Below, one piece after another: positions 44,911 to 55,981 of a stretch of DNA of 64,000 nt. The notes below the pieces were generated by a model. That model was not told the origin of the DNA. It saw only the letters and a list, made by a program, of their open reading frames with translations, and did no database searches. Each line of letters starts with the position of its first letter. Position 1 is the first letter of the stretch. The position numbers were made by a program, and so were the translations under genes. Source of the stretch: Winogradskyella bathintestinalis (GTDB lineage: Bacteria > Bacteroidota > Bacteroidia > Flavobacteriales > Flavobacteriaceae); the NCBI RefSeq assembly GCF_030407435.1, contig NZ_JASDDK010000008.1:1-64000 (forward strand). The letters run 5' to 3'.

Positions 44911-45428
44911 TATAATTTCTTTAGTATAGTTAAATATTTTTTTAATTCCTGTTTAAAAATATTGATATCCTTTAAATCTACATCAATGATTAAATCGTAA
45001 AAGCGCTTAAGCTCTGGAGATATTCCCACCTTAAAATTGGCTTGCGATGCTGCTGTGATTAAGTCTAGCTGCAAACCTGGATTTTTAAAATAGCACACTA
45101 ACATATCAAAAGGCTCGTTGATGAATGTTTCTAAATCGAGATTTTTAATTTTACCCTTCCATCCAAAATCTTTTGGACTAAAATGTGCATTCCATTTATT
45201 ATGCTCTAATTTATCGTCCATAGTAAAAGCCACTATTTTATGCTTAGGAGAATTTAAATTTAAGGCTTTAAAATACACTCTAAACACTTCAAATTCATGA
45301 AATTCACTAGCATTAAGCAACACGGCGATCGTATTTATTTTATTATTATTTATGGCCGTTTGACGATCTGCCAATAAATTGTTGACATATTTTCGATTTG
45401 ATTTTTCTTTAAATGCTTTTAAAATCAT
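44910..45428 (-). CDS. Small conserved protein upstream of dapA (DUF6913-like)
   Basis: A 172-residue cytosolic protein: basic N terminus (ILKAFKEKSNRKYVNNLLADRQ), then a Rossmann-like alternation (TIAVLLNASEFHEFEVFRVYFKALN, KIVAFTMDDK, FDMLVCYFKNPGLQLDLITAAS, FKVGISPELKRFYDLIIDVD). It resembles the flavobacterial DUF6913 group, often next to dapA. Function unknown. The 1-bp overlap with dapA suggests a shared transcript. Confidence 0.75.
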   Translation of the reverse strand: MILKAFKEKSNRKYVNNLLADRQTAINNNKINTIAVLLNASEFHEFEVFRVYFKALNLNSPKHKIVAFTMDDKLEHNKWNAHFSPKDFGWKGKIKNLDLETFINEPFDMLVCYFKNPGLQLDLITAASQANFKVGISPELKRFYDLIIDVDLKDINIFKQELKKYLTILKKL

Positions 45429-45451
45429 TTACCTTTAGCCTTTGCTTTGTG

Positions 45452-45459
45452 CAAATTTA
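45452..45459 (-). promoter_or_regulatory. -7 box TAAATTTG upstream of the small gene-dapA pair
   Basis: Exact TAnnTTTG on the minus strand, 23 bp before ATG 45428, in a 76-bp divergent region. No -33 TTG in range. Confidence 0.35.
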
Positions 45460-45504
45460 ATAAAAGCACTCACATTTTAATATAAACTCCTTATAAGTTA
45501 TTCA

Positions 45505-46263
45505 ATGACTATTAAACAAATTTTTAACCTCTGTTTTTTTCTGCTCATTTTTTCTTGCGCATCGCCAAAGCTTTCAAAAATTGAAGGAAAGCGCATTGAT
45601 ATTGATAATACTTTAGAAGCTAACGCATCTATTGAGCGCTTTATAAAACCCTATAGAGAACATTTAAATAAAAACATGGATAGCATCATTTCTTATGCTA
45701 CAGAGACCTATTCTAAATCGGATGGAGCATACAATACAGCGCTAGGAAATCTCCTGGCAGACGCAATTTTTGATGAAGGAAATCCAATTTTCAACAAACG
45801 TACAGGAAAAAATATTGATTTAGTATTATTTAACCATGGTGGCATTAGGTCAATTATTTCGCAAGGAAATGTTTCCATTAGAACAGCGTATCAGGTTATG
45901 CCTTTCGAAAACTCTACAGTTGTAGTTGGCTTAAAAGGTGCTCAAATAAATGACATGATGACCTATCTCTCCAAGTCAAAACGCGCGCATCCTGTGTCGC
46001 GTCATTTACAATTGGAATTAAACAAAAATGGTGATGTCAATTCTGCGACAATTCATGGTTTGCCTATAGATGATTCTAAAATCTATTATGTAGCTACGAA
46101 TGATTACCTATACAATGGTGGTGATGGCATGGATTTTTTTCATCCAAATGAAGGTCTATATGTTTTAAATTATAAAATACGCGATGTGTTAATTGATAAT
46201 TTCAAAAAAACAGATACGTTAAAACCTAAACGCGACAAACGTTTTATACAATTAAAAGACTAA
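45505..46263 (+). CDS. Lipoprotein with 5'-nucleotidase C-terminal domain
   Basis: A 252-residue protein with a lipoprotein signal (IFNLCFFLLIFSC). The whole mature part corresponds to the C-terminal substrate-binding domain of UshA-type 5'-nucleotidases: DGAYNTALGNLLADAIFDEG, VLFNHGGIRSIISQGNVSIRTAYQVMPFENSTVVV (split here for the limit), and YYVATNDYLYNGGDGMDFF. It lacks the metal-binding N-terminal domain, which the next gene supplies. It is a paired envelope enzyme on the evidence of adjacency. Confidence 0.9.
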   Translation: MTIKQIFNLCFFLLIFSCASPKLSKIEGKRIDIDNTLEANASIERFIKPYREHLNKNMDSIISYATETYSKSDGAYNTALGNLLADAIFDEGNPIFNKRTGKNIDLVLFNHGGIRSIISQGNVSIRTAYQVMPFENSTVVVGLKGAQINDMMTYLSKSKRAHPVSRHLQLELNKNGDVNSATIHGLPIDDSKIYYVATNDYLYNGGDGMDFFHPNEGLYVLNYKIRDVLIDNFKKTDTLKPKRDKRFIQLKD

Positions 46264-46355
46264 GCCTAACCGAAATTATCTTTTACTAATTTTTGATAGT
46301 AAAAAAATGATTAAATGTTCCGTGCGACCATTGAAAAATCAATAAATATAAACAC

Positions 46356-47267
46356 ATGAAAAGAAGACAGTTTATACAAAAATCTACTGCTGCAACCGTT
46401 TTAGCTGGCGTTAGCGGCATGAACCTGCAAGCTTTTACTCCTGCCAAAACAAAAAAAATAACCATTTTACATACTAATGATGTTCATAGCCATATTGATC
46501 CTTTTGGCCCAGACGATGGGAGGAACGCCAATAAAGGAGGAGTAGCCAGACGCGCAACTTTGGTGAATGCGATTAGAAAAGAAAACCCAAATACCTTATT
46601 ATTAGATGCCGGTGATATTTTTCAAGGCACACCTTACTTTAATTATTATGGAGGTGAACTGGAGTTTAAGCTGATGAGCATGCTTAAATATGATTTGGCT
46701 ACGATTGGAAATCACGATTTTGATAATGGCATTGATGGTCTGTATGCCCAAATTCCGCATGCTGATTTCGAATTTGTGTCTGCGAATTACGATTTTAGTA
46801 ATACCGTTATGGATACGCATGTGAAACCTTATAAAATTATCATAAAGGATGGCATTAAAATTGGAATCTTTGGCTTAGGTATTAAGCTTGAAGGCTTAGT
46901 GGATAAAAACATGTATAAAGAAACTGTTTATCATGACCCCATCGAAAAAGCACAAGATATGTCACGTATTTTAAAAGAGGAACAAAACTGTGACCTGGTG
47001 ATATGTTTATCCCATATTGGTTATGAATATAGAAATTCAGATAAAGTAAGTGATATTAAATTGGCACAAGCCACAAAAGATATCGATCTTATAATTGGTG
47101 GTCATACCCATACCTTTTTGTCAAAGCCAACTATAGAAAAAAATAGTGTTGGCAATAATGTACTAGTAAATCAAGTGGGTGCTTATGGTTTGTATCTTGG
47201 TAAAGTTGATTTTTACTTTAATGCTGGAAAAAATGTAAAAGCTGATGGAGCTACCATTGTAGTCTAA
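46356..47267 (+). CDS. Tat-exported metallophosphatase, 5'-nucleotidase catalytic domain
   Basis: A 303-residue protein whose N terminus is a twin-arginine signal (KRRQFIQKSTAATVLAGVSG). The metallophosphoesterase motifs are complete: ILHTNDVHSHIDPFG, LLDAGDIFQGTP, ATIGNHDFDNGIDG, VICLSHIGYE, IIGGHTHTF. These bind two metals. No C-terminal substrate domain is present; that is encoded by the preceding gene, 92 bp upstream. Together they would make a split nucleotidase. Predicted location is the periplasm. Confidence 0.92.
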   Translation: MKRRQFIQKSTAATVLAGVSGMNLQAFTPAKTKKITILHTNDVHSHIDPFGPDDGRNANKGGVARRATLVNAIRKENPNTLLLDAGDIFQGTPYFNYYGGELEFKLMSMLKYDLATIGNHDFDNGIDGLYAQIPHADFEFVSANYDFSNTVMDTHVKPYKIIIKDGIKIGIFGLGIKLEGLVDKNMYKETVYHDPIEKAQDMSRILKEEQNCDLVICLSHIGYEYRNSDKVSDIKLAQATKDIDLIIGGHTHTFLSKPTIEKNSVGNNVLVNQVGAYGLYLGKVDFYFNAGKNVKADGATIVV

Positions 47268-47361
47268 ATTTATAAATGAGACGCAGTTATGTTGATCTAC
47301 TTTTAATAGAATTTACTAAGCATTATAAAAAAAAAATTATGTCGTTTGTTTACGTTAGAAT

Positions 47362-48099
47362 TCAAACTTCAGTAACGTCGTCGGTATATACAGATACAGG
47401 ACCCGAAAATTTTAGTTGGGATTGTATGTAGAAAAAGAATAAAGCCGCTACTAAGAACAACGAGTAGGTAAATCCTAATTGGTTAACGTCGAGAATGTAA
47501 TAATAAGCAATCTGAATAATCTCAGAAAAAACCACAAAAATTGATGCTAACAAAAATAATATTGATTTCTTGTCATTTCTGTACATATAATTGAGCATTG
47601 CAATTGAAAGCAATGTCATTAGCACAACATTATACAACGTTTCTATAACAAATTCGTGTGAGTTAAACGGATAATTGGCGGTAGATGAAACCATATAAAC
47701 ACAAAATACATCTAACACTATTAAGATTATGACAGGAATGATAAACGAGGAAATTACTTTTTTTAGATTTATCTTTGCCAATATTCTAATAATTAGAATG
47801 GTGTAAGCCGAGATATAAAGAAAATTTGCTATTAAATAATAATAGTCAAATTGCCCCAAAGGTTCATCATAAAAATAAAATATCAAAAAAGTAAAAAATT
47901 GTGCTAACGTATAAGTTATTAAGAACCCCAAGAATAAATTCGATTTTTTGTCGGTATTCTTAATATAAAGGACTGTACATAAAAATAATAAAACCGTCAT
48001 TAATGCCGCACCTTCTAACCCATAACCTTGAGTTTGAAGTGCCACAAAAACACCGCCTAAAAGTAGCAATACTACCTTTAAAATCTTACTTATTATCAT
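47362..48099 (-). CDS. Multi-pass membrane protein of unknown function
   Basis: I do not recognise this 245-residue protein. About eight hydrophobic helices are visible (for example VVLLLLGGVFVALQTQG, GLEGAALMTVLLFLCTVLYI, FLGFLITYTLAQFFTFLIFYF, FIIPVIILIVLDVFCVYMV, SLFLVAALFFFYIQSQL). Basic stretches lie on predicted cytosolic loops (NTDKKSN, RNDKKS). A YhhN/lysoplasmalogenase-like topology is possible but unproven. It is followed by a convergent gene with no clear terminator between. Confidence 0.8.
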   Translation of the reverse strand: MIISKILKVVLLLLGGVFVALQTQGYGLEGAALMTVLLFLCTVLYIKNTDKKSNLFLGFLITYTLAQFFTFLIFYFYDEPLGQFDYYYLIANFLYISAYTILIIRILAKINLKKVISSFIIPVIILIVLDVFCVYMVSSTANYPFNSHEFVIETLYNVVLMTLLSIAMLNYMYRNDKKSILFLLASIFVVFSEIIQIAYYYILDVNQLGFTYSLFLVAALFFFYIQSQLKFSGPVSVYTDDVTEV

Positions 48100-48198
48100 T
48101 AATTAATCCCTTTATTAACTTAACAAATATAATAAAATATTTTATTTAAACGACAAAAAAGTACTTTTTATCGATATAAAGCTTCAAAATGTAGGAAA

Positions 48199-51092
<2,894 letters not shown>

Positions 51093-51095
51093 AAA

Positions 51096-51587
51096 TTACA
51101 AATCTTTAAGCATCCAAACCGTACATGAGTAATGACCAGTGTCTCCCATAGGCTCATCTATACTTTCAAAACCAACTCTTTTATATAATTTTCTAGCATC
51201 ATTCATATATGGCAATGTCTCTAAATAGCATTGGTCAAAACCTGCCGCTCTAGCGAAGTTGAGACATTTATTCATCATTTCAGTCCCCAAGCCTTTACCT
51301 CTAGCTTCTGGCATAAAATACATTTTTTGTAATTCGCACACATTACCTTCATAATTATCTAATGGCGAAATCCCTGCTCCTCCAATAATTTCATTTCCAC
51401 TTTCAACTACAAAATAAGTTTTCTTTGGTGCGCTATACGTTTCTAACATGCAGTCTAATGCTGAGTCTTCATAGGCCGTACCTACTTTTGGGACACCCAT
51501 TTCTATCAATACAGTCCGAATCGCATTTGTAATTTTAGGATTATCCTTAGCTTCAATTTCTCGAATAACAATAGTATCTTTACGCAC
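51096..51587 (-). CDS. GNAT-family N-acetyltransferase
   Basis: A 163-residue cytosolic protein beginning with GTG at 51587 (RKDTIVIREIEAKDNP). The acetyl-CoA loop is ELQKMYFMPEARGKGLGTEMM, with the R/Q-x-x-G-x-G/A pattern (RGKGLG). The C-terminal part (CYLETLPYMNDARKLYKRVGFESIDEP) is the usual end. Substrate unknown. It heads the prmC-ligA run on the minus strand. Confidence 0.92.
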   Translation of the reverse strand: MRKDTIVIREIEAKDNPKITNAIRTVLIEMGVPKVGTAYEDSALDCMLETYSAPKKTYFVVESGNEIIGGAGISPLDNYEGNVCELQKMYFMPEARGKGLGTEMMNKCLNFARAAGFDQCYLETLPYMNDARKLYKRVGFESIDEPMGDTGHYSCTVWMLKDL

Positions 51588-51611
51588 TTATTTATCATTT
51601 TTAAACAACAT

Positions 51612-51619
51612 CAAAAATA
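51612..51619 (-). promoter_or_regulatory. -7 box TATTTTTG upstream of the GNAT-prmC-ligA run
   Basis: Exact TAnnTTTG on the minus strand, 24 bp before GTG 51587, in the 49-bp divergent gap with the 51637 lipoprotein gene. The nearest TTG is only 10 bp away, too short for -33. Confidence 0.3.
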
Positions 51620-51636
51620 CATATAAAAACAATTTT

Positions 51637-52095
51637 ATGTTTAAAAGACTCTTAATGTTTTCTCTGTTTTTTACACTACTTTTCAACTGTTCTGTAACTG
51701 AAAAACCAGAATTTGTTAAACTCGATAATATTGAAATTGTGGATTCTAACTCCAAAACTATCACGCTCACAGTAAATGCCTTTTTTCTGAATAAAAATGA
51801 TGTTGGCGGCACCTTAAAAACAGACGATTTAAAAGTTTACATAAATAATATGGAAATTGCCTCTGTAATTTCAGATGAATTTGAGGTTCCTAAACGAGAA
51901 TATTTCACCATTCCATTAACCGTTAAAGTAGCTACCGATAGTATAATAAATGATAAAAGTATTGGAAATCTATTAGGTAGTTTATTTTCGCAACGTCTAG
52001 AAGTGCATTACAAAGGCGAAATAAAATATAAAATTATGGGGTATTCTTCAACCTACACGGTTGATGAAATCCAAGATGTAAAAATAAAATTGTAA
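51637..52095 (+). CDS. LEA-type-2-like lipoprotein
   Basis: A 152-residue protein with a lipoprotein signal (LLMFSLFFTLLFNC, lipobox FNC). The mature part is one beta sandwich like LEA type 2/WHy domains: LDNIEIVDSNSKTITLTVNAFFLNKNDVGG split across strands, DLKVYINNMEIASV, and IPLTVKVATD. This domain is a stress/desiccation-associated fold of unknown ligand. The stop abuts the ribD start (TAATTG), which suggests coupling. Confidence 0.85.
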   Translation: MFKRLLMFSLFFTLLFNCSVTEKPEFVKLDNIEIVDSNSKTITLTVNAFFLNKNDVGGTLKTDDLKVYINNMEIASVISDEFEVPKREYFTIPLTVKVATDSIINDKSIGNLLGSLFSQRLEVHYKGEIKYKIMGYSSTYTVDEIQDVKIKL

Positions 52096-53172
52096 TTGAC
52101 TACACACGAAACTTATATAAGTCGCTGTTTGCAAATTGCCAAAAACGGATTGGGTAGTACAAGACCAAATCCTATGGTTGGTGCTGTAATTGTTTATAAC
52201 AACTCAATTATCGGTGAGGGTTTTACTAGCGAATATGGTGACAATCATGCAGAGGTCAACGCCATAAATGCTGTAAAAGATAAAACTCTTTTAGCAAAAA
52301 GTACACTTTACGTTACGCTAGAACCTTGCAGTCATTATGGAAAAACACCACCTTGTAGTGACTTAATTGTATTTCATAACATCCCAAATGTAGTTATAGG
52401 ATGTGTGGACGATAACCCTGAAGTGGCAGGAAAAGGAATTGCAAAACTCAAAGATTCAGGCTGTAAGGTTACGGTTGGAATTTTAGAAGCTGAGTGTAGA
52501 AAACATCACCAACGCTTTTTTACATTTCATAATGAAAAGCGACCTTATATTATATTAAAATGGGCAGAAACTGCAAATGGTTTTATTGCTCCTCTAAAAA
52601 AAGACGAACAAAAACCAGTATGGATAACCAACCCATATTCCAGACAACTTGTACATAAATGGCGCACCGAAGAACAAGCTATTTTAGTGGGAACCAATAC
52701 GGTTATTGAAGATAATCCGACTTTAACGGTTAGGGATTGGTCTGGCGAAAACCCGATTAGAGTGGTTTTGGATAACACACTGAAGTTGAGTAAAGATTAC
52801 AAAATTTTTAACAATGATGCTGAAACTCTTGTATTGAGTGCTAAGTTGAAAGCCGAAAGCGTGATGCTTGATAATTCTTTACAAGTGAAAAAAGGTTTAA
52901 ACTTGAATATTGAATTTATCGATTTTAATTTTAAATCATCTGTTGCTAAACAAATTTGTGATATTCTATATGATAAAAACATCAATTCCATAATTATTGA
53001 AGGTGGCGCAAAAACATTGCAAACATTTATTGATGAAAATCTTTGGGATGAAGCTAGAGTGTTTGTGGGAAACTCTGAATTCAAGGAAGGTATAAAAGCA
53101 CCAAATTTAAATGGAAAATTAATTTCGGAATATAGAATCTTGAATGATACATTGAAGATTTACAGACCTTAA
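52096..53172 (+). CDS. ribD: Bifunctional riboflavin biosynthesis deaminase/reductase
   Basis: A 358-residue enzyme, second and third steps of riboflavin synthesis. It begins with TTG at 52096, directly after the previous stop; the next in-frame ATG (M27) lies within the conserved deaminase core, so TTG is required. Deaminase zinc site: H51, E53 (HAEVNAI), C78 and C87 (EPCSHYGKTPPC). The C-terminal half is the reductase: LKWAETANGFIAP, WRTEEQAILVGTNTVIEDNP, SIIIEGGAKTLQTFI. Complete length. Confidence 0.95.
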   Translation: MTTHETYISRCLQIAKNGLGSTRPNPMVGAVIVYNNSIIGEGFTSEYGDNHAEVNAINAVKDKTLLAKSTLYVTLEPCSHYGKTPPCSDLIVFHNIPNVVIGCVDDNPEVAGKGIAKLKDSGCKVTVGILEAECRKHHQRFFTFHNEKRPYIILKWAETANGFIAPLKKDEQKPVWITNPYSRQLVHKWRTEEQAILVGTNTVIEDNPTLTVRDWSGENPIRVVLDNTLKLSKDYKIFNNDAETLVLSAKLKAESVMLDNSLQVKKGLNLNIEFIDFNFKSSVAKQICDILYDKNINSIIIEGGAKTLQTFIDENLWDEARVFVGNSEFKEGIKAPNLNGKLISEYRILNDTLKIYRP

Positions 53173-53259
53173 TTATCCCAGTATTAATTCTGATTGACAT
53201 GATCTCTCAGATATTTTTAAAAATTATAAAGTCTTATAACAAGACATTTAACAACATAA

Positions 53260-53280
53260 CTCCCGTTTTTTTATCGGGAG
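53260..53280. other. CTCCCG/CGGGAG hairpin downstream of ribD
   Basis: CTCCCG (53260-53265) pairs with CGGGAG (53275-53280), with a T-rich loop. No T run follows on either strand. It may act as a weak terminator of ribD or be a dispersed small repeat, since a CCCG/CGGG hairpin also occurs at 11100-11113. Confidence 0.35.
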
Positions 53281-53316
53281 CATAAAAAAACATTCCCACT
53301 TTAGTGGAAAATTAAT

Positions 53317-53928
53317 ATGATTAAAACACTAATTTTCGATTTTGGCGATGTATTTATCAATTTGGATAAACAAGGCGCCATGCAAAATGCATTAAACCTT
53401 TTTCAGCTTGAAACTTTTGCAGCGGATATGATTGCTACTAACGAACAGTATGAAATTGGCAAAATTTCCACAACAGAATTTTTGGAATTTTATAGCAAAA
53501 AATTTCCTTATCTAAAAAACAACACTATCATTGAGGCTTGGAATTATATTATTAAAGATTTTCCTATTCACAGATTAGAATTCATTAAAAATTTAGCAGC
53601 ACAAAACAAATATCAACTCATACTACTGAGTAATACAAATCATATGCATATCGCTTTCATTAAAGAGAATGTTAGCTTTTTTGAAGAGTTTAAATCTTAT
53701 TTTGATGTCTTTTACCTTTCTCAAGAATTGAATTTAAGAAAACCTAACAAGACGATTTTCGAATATTTGTTAAATGAAAATAATCTTCTTCCTAGTGAGT
53801 GTCTTTTTATAGATGACACAAAGGAAAATACAGATACTGCAGAAGCCATGGGATTTTATGCTTGGAATATTGATGAAACCATAGAAGATGTGATCACACT
53901 TTTTGAAACTAAAAAAGAGCTCTTTTAA
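53317..53928 (+). CDS. HAD-family hydrolase
   Basis: A 203-residue protein with HAD motif I DFGDVFINLD (nucleophile D in FDFGD), motif II ILLSNTNHMH and motif III LRKPNKTIFEY plus FIDDTKENTDTA (motif IV). The cap is a helical C1 type. It is likely a small-molecule phosphatase; substrate unknown. It ends one base inside the next gene (TAATG). Confidence 0.93.
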   Translation: MIKTLIFDFGDVFINLDKQGAMQNALNLFQLETFAADMIATNEQYEIGKISTTEFLEFYSKKFPYLKNNTIIEAWNYIIKDFPIHRLEFIKNLAAQNKYQLILLSNTNHMHIAFIKENVSFFEEFKSYFDVFYLSQELNLRKPNKTIFEYLLNENNLLPSECLFIDDTKENTDTAEAMGFYAWNIDETIEDVITLFETKKELF

Positions 53929-54776
53929 TGTATTTACTCATTAGTATTCTATCTTCTACCGCTATTTTTATAGTTTTTAAATTGTTAAAAAAATATAACA
54001 TAAATACCCTACAAGCAATTGTTGTCAACTATTTTGTTGCTTGCTTTCTTGGTTACTCGCTTTATAGAGGGAATATAAATTATTCAGAAATCGCACAAGC
54101 CAATTGGTTTATCGCAGCCATAATTCTAGGTTTTTTATTTATAGCTATATTTAATGTCATGGCTTTAACGGCTCAGAAAAATGGTTTATCGGTAGCTTCT
54201 GTCGCCAGTAAAATGAGTGTTATAATCCCTATAGTTTTTGGCATTTTGGTTTTTAAAGAAAGTATTGGTATACAGAAAATTGCAGGTATTCTATTAGCTT
54301 TAATCGCAGTGTATTTAACGGCAATGAAACAAAAGCAAACCGCTGTATTAACCAAATCTATCTATTTACCAATTTTATTATTTTTAGGTTCAGGAATAAT
54401 AGATACTTCGATAAATTTTTTCGCACCGAATGATAATATTCCCTTATTTTCGGCTACCATATTTATGATGTCCGCTATTATTGGCATCATACTATTAATC
54501 ACTAAAGGATTAAAAACAAAAAATCGCTTTAACCTAAAATGTATTCCTTTTGGAATCATTTTAGGTATAGTCAATTATTGCTCCATCCATTTTTTACTTT
54601 TAGCATTACGACAAGAAAATACAGAGAGCTCAACTTTATTTACTATCAATCACATCGGAGTTTTAGCTTTATCTACTTTAATCGGATTAGTTTTTTTTAA
54701 CGAGAAAATTTCAAAAATGAACTGGATCGGAATTGCTTTGGCGTTCATTTCAATATTATTAGTTACGATATCATAA
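53928..54776 (+). CDS. EamA/DMT-family transporter
   Basis: A 282-residue membrane protein with about ten hydrophobic helices, in two five-helix EamA halves (ALTAQKNGLSVASVASKMSVIIPIVFG; HIGVLALSTLIGLVFFNEKISKMNWIGIALAFISI). This topology is typical of drug/metabolite exporters. Substrate unknown. It overlaps the HAD gene by one base (TAATG) and the next gene by one base, so three genes form one translational unit. Confidence 0.9.
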   Translation: MYLLISILSSTAIFIVFKLLKKYNINTLQAIVVNYFVACFLGYSLYRGNINYSEIAQANWFIAAIILGFLFIAIFNVMALTAQKNGLSVASVASKMSVIIPIVFGILVFKESIGIQKIAGILLALIAVYLTAMKQKQTAVLTKSIYLPILLFLGSGIIDTSINFFAPNDNIPLFSATIFMMSAIIGIILLITKGLKTKNRFNLKCIPFGIILGIVNYCSIHFLLLALRQENTESSTLFTINHIGVLALSTLIGLVFFNEKISKMNWIGIALAFISILLVTIS

Positions 54777-55381
54777 TGGAAGACGATATATATAAAACCA
54801 TAACAAAACCTGCACAAGGAGAATTATTTAAAGATAAGAACAGTAAGTTTTATGGTTTTGCATTTCCTGTTACAAACATTGAACAAATAAAACAGCATCT
54901 CGAAGATTTAAAAAAAGAACATTATGCAGCAAGGCATTGGTGCTATGCTTACCAAATCGGTATTGAAGATAAGCAATACAGAGCTAATGATGATGGCGAA
55001 CCTAACAATTCGGCTGGAATGCCCATTTATGGACAAATTCAATCTTTTGAGGTGACTAATATTTTAATTGTTGTAATACGCTATTACGGTGGAGTTAAAT
55101 TGGGAGTTGGAGGATTAATCAACGCCTATAGAACGGGCGCACAATTAGCCATGGAAGCCTCAAAAATTGTTAAACGAACAATTAATAAGGAATTTCAATT
55201 AAAATTTGAATATAAAAACATGAGTAATGTGATGCGCATATTGAAAGACAATAATGTTGAAATCACAAATCAAATTTTAGAACTGAACTGTTTATTAAAA
55301 ATATCAGTAAGAAAAAAAGACAGTTCTAAAATATTTGAATTATTTCAACAATTTTTCGGAATTGAAATCAAAGAATTATAA
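54776..55381 (+). CDS. YigZ/IMPACT family protein
   Basis: A 201-residue protein. The UPF0029 N-terminal domain has SKFYGFAFPV, HYAARHWCYAYQIG, DDGEPNNSAGMPIYGQI and RYYGGVKLGVGGLINAYRTGAQ, which define the family, followed by a small C-terminal ferredoxin-like domain. Family role is unclear; yeast and mammal relatives oppose Gcn2 activation. The 3' end overlaps the convergent thioesterase gene by 6 bp. Confidence 0.95.
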   Translation: MEDDIYKTITKPAQGELFKDKNSKFYGFAFPVTNIEQIKQHLEDLKKEHYAARHWCYAYQIGIEDKQYRANDDGEPNNSAGMPIYGQIQSFEVTNILIVVIRYYGGVKLGVGGLINAYRTGAQLAMEASKIVKRTINKEFQLKFEYKNMSNVMRILKDNNVEITNQILELNCLLKISVRKKDSSKIFELFQQFFGIEIKEL

Positions 55382-55783
55382 CGAGTAATTTCGCAGTTGA
55401 TCTAAAAGATATTTCGGGCATCTTGTTGGTCTATTTTTTTCCATGTTAATAAATGCTAAAATAGTGCTTCCGGTTGCTAGTAAAACATCAGATTGATTAA
55501 ACAATTCGTATTCAAATTCTATTGTCGCTGTAGGCATTTTTTTAAGCGAAGTTTTCACTTTAAGCACATCATCATAACGTGCTGAATTTTTGTAATTTAC
55601 AGCTAGCGAAATTACAGGTAGCATAATACCATCCGCTTCCATTCCGCTATAGCTAAGCCCAAACTCACGTAACCACTCGGTTCTACCGACCTCGAAATAC
55701 ACCGCATAGTTAGCGTGATATACAACTCCCATCTGGTCTGTCTCGCCATAGCGAACTCTTATTTTTGTTTCGTTAAATTTCAT
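55376..55783 (-). CDS. Acyl-CoA thioesterase, hot-dog fold (YbgC/FadM type)
   Basis: A 135-residue hot-dog protein. The active-site strand-helix segment is RYGETDQMGVVYHANYAVYFEVGRTEW, with catalytic Asp in TDQMG and the paired Y/H. It ends with RPTRCPKYLLDQL. Hydrolyses short acyl-CoA or aromatic CoA thioesters by family. It is convergent with the YigZ gene (6-bp overlap). It stands alone ahead of dnaA, divergent from it. Confidence 0.93.
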   Translation of the reverse strand: MKFNETKIRVRYGETDQMGVVYHANYAVYFEVGRTEWLREFGLSYSGMEADGIMLPVISLAVNYKNSARYDDVLKVKTSLKKMPTATIEFEYELFNQSDVLLATGSTILAFINMEKNRPTRCPKYLLDQLRNYSL

Positions 55784-55981
55784 TTATATACGATTGTTTA
55801 GTATTAATTTCGTAATTTTCAGATGTTTTAAACATGAGGAAAAAATTCTAAAGATTCTATAAAATTAGATTTTTTTTTTAAGAATTTTGTTCACATATTT
55901 GTCCTGTTGAAAACTACAAGAGAATCCTATTTCTCTTTTTTTTTGCTAATCAAACTAACAACAAAAAATTTAACTTAACGA

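Noticed and set aside
46281..46304. TTTTACTA/TAGTAAAA hairpin between the two nucleotidase genes
   Set aside because: The stem is AT-only except one pair and no T run follows on the plus strand. It would not terminate or reliably fold.
45505..47267. A single 5'-nucleotidase gene broken by a frameshift
   Set aside because: The domain order is reversed (C-terminal domain first) and each part has its own signal peptide and start, so they are two genes.
55784..55981. Possible replication origin upstream of dnaA
   Set aside because: I found no cluster of TTATnCACA boxes in these 198 bp; only a loose TTGTTCACA-like string. In many Bacteroidota the origin is not beside dnaA.
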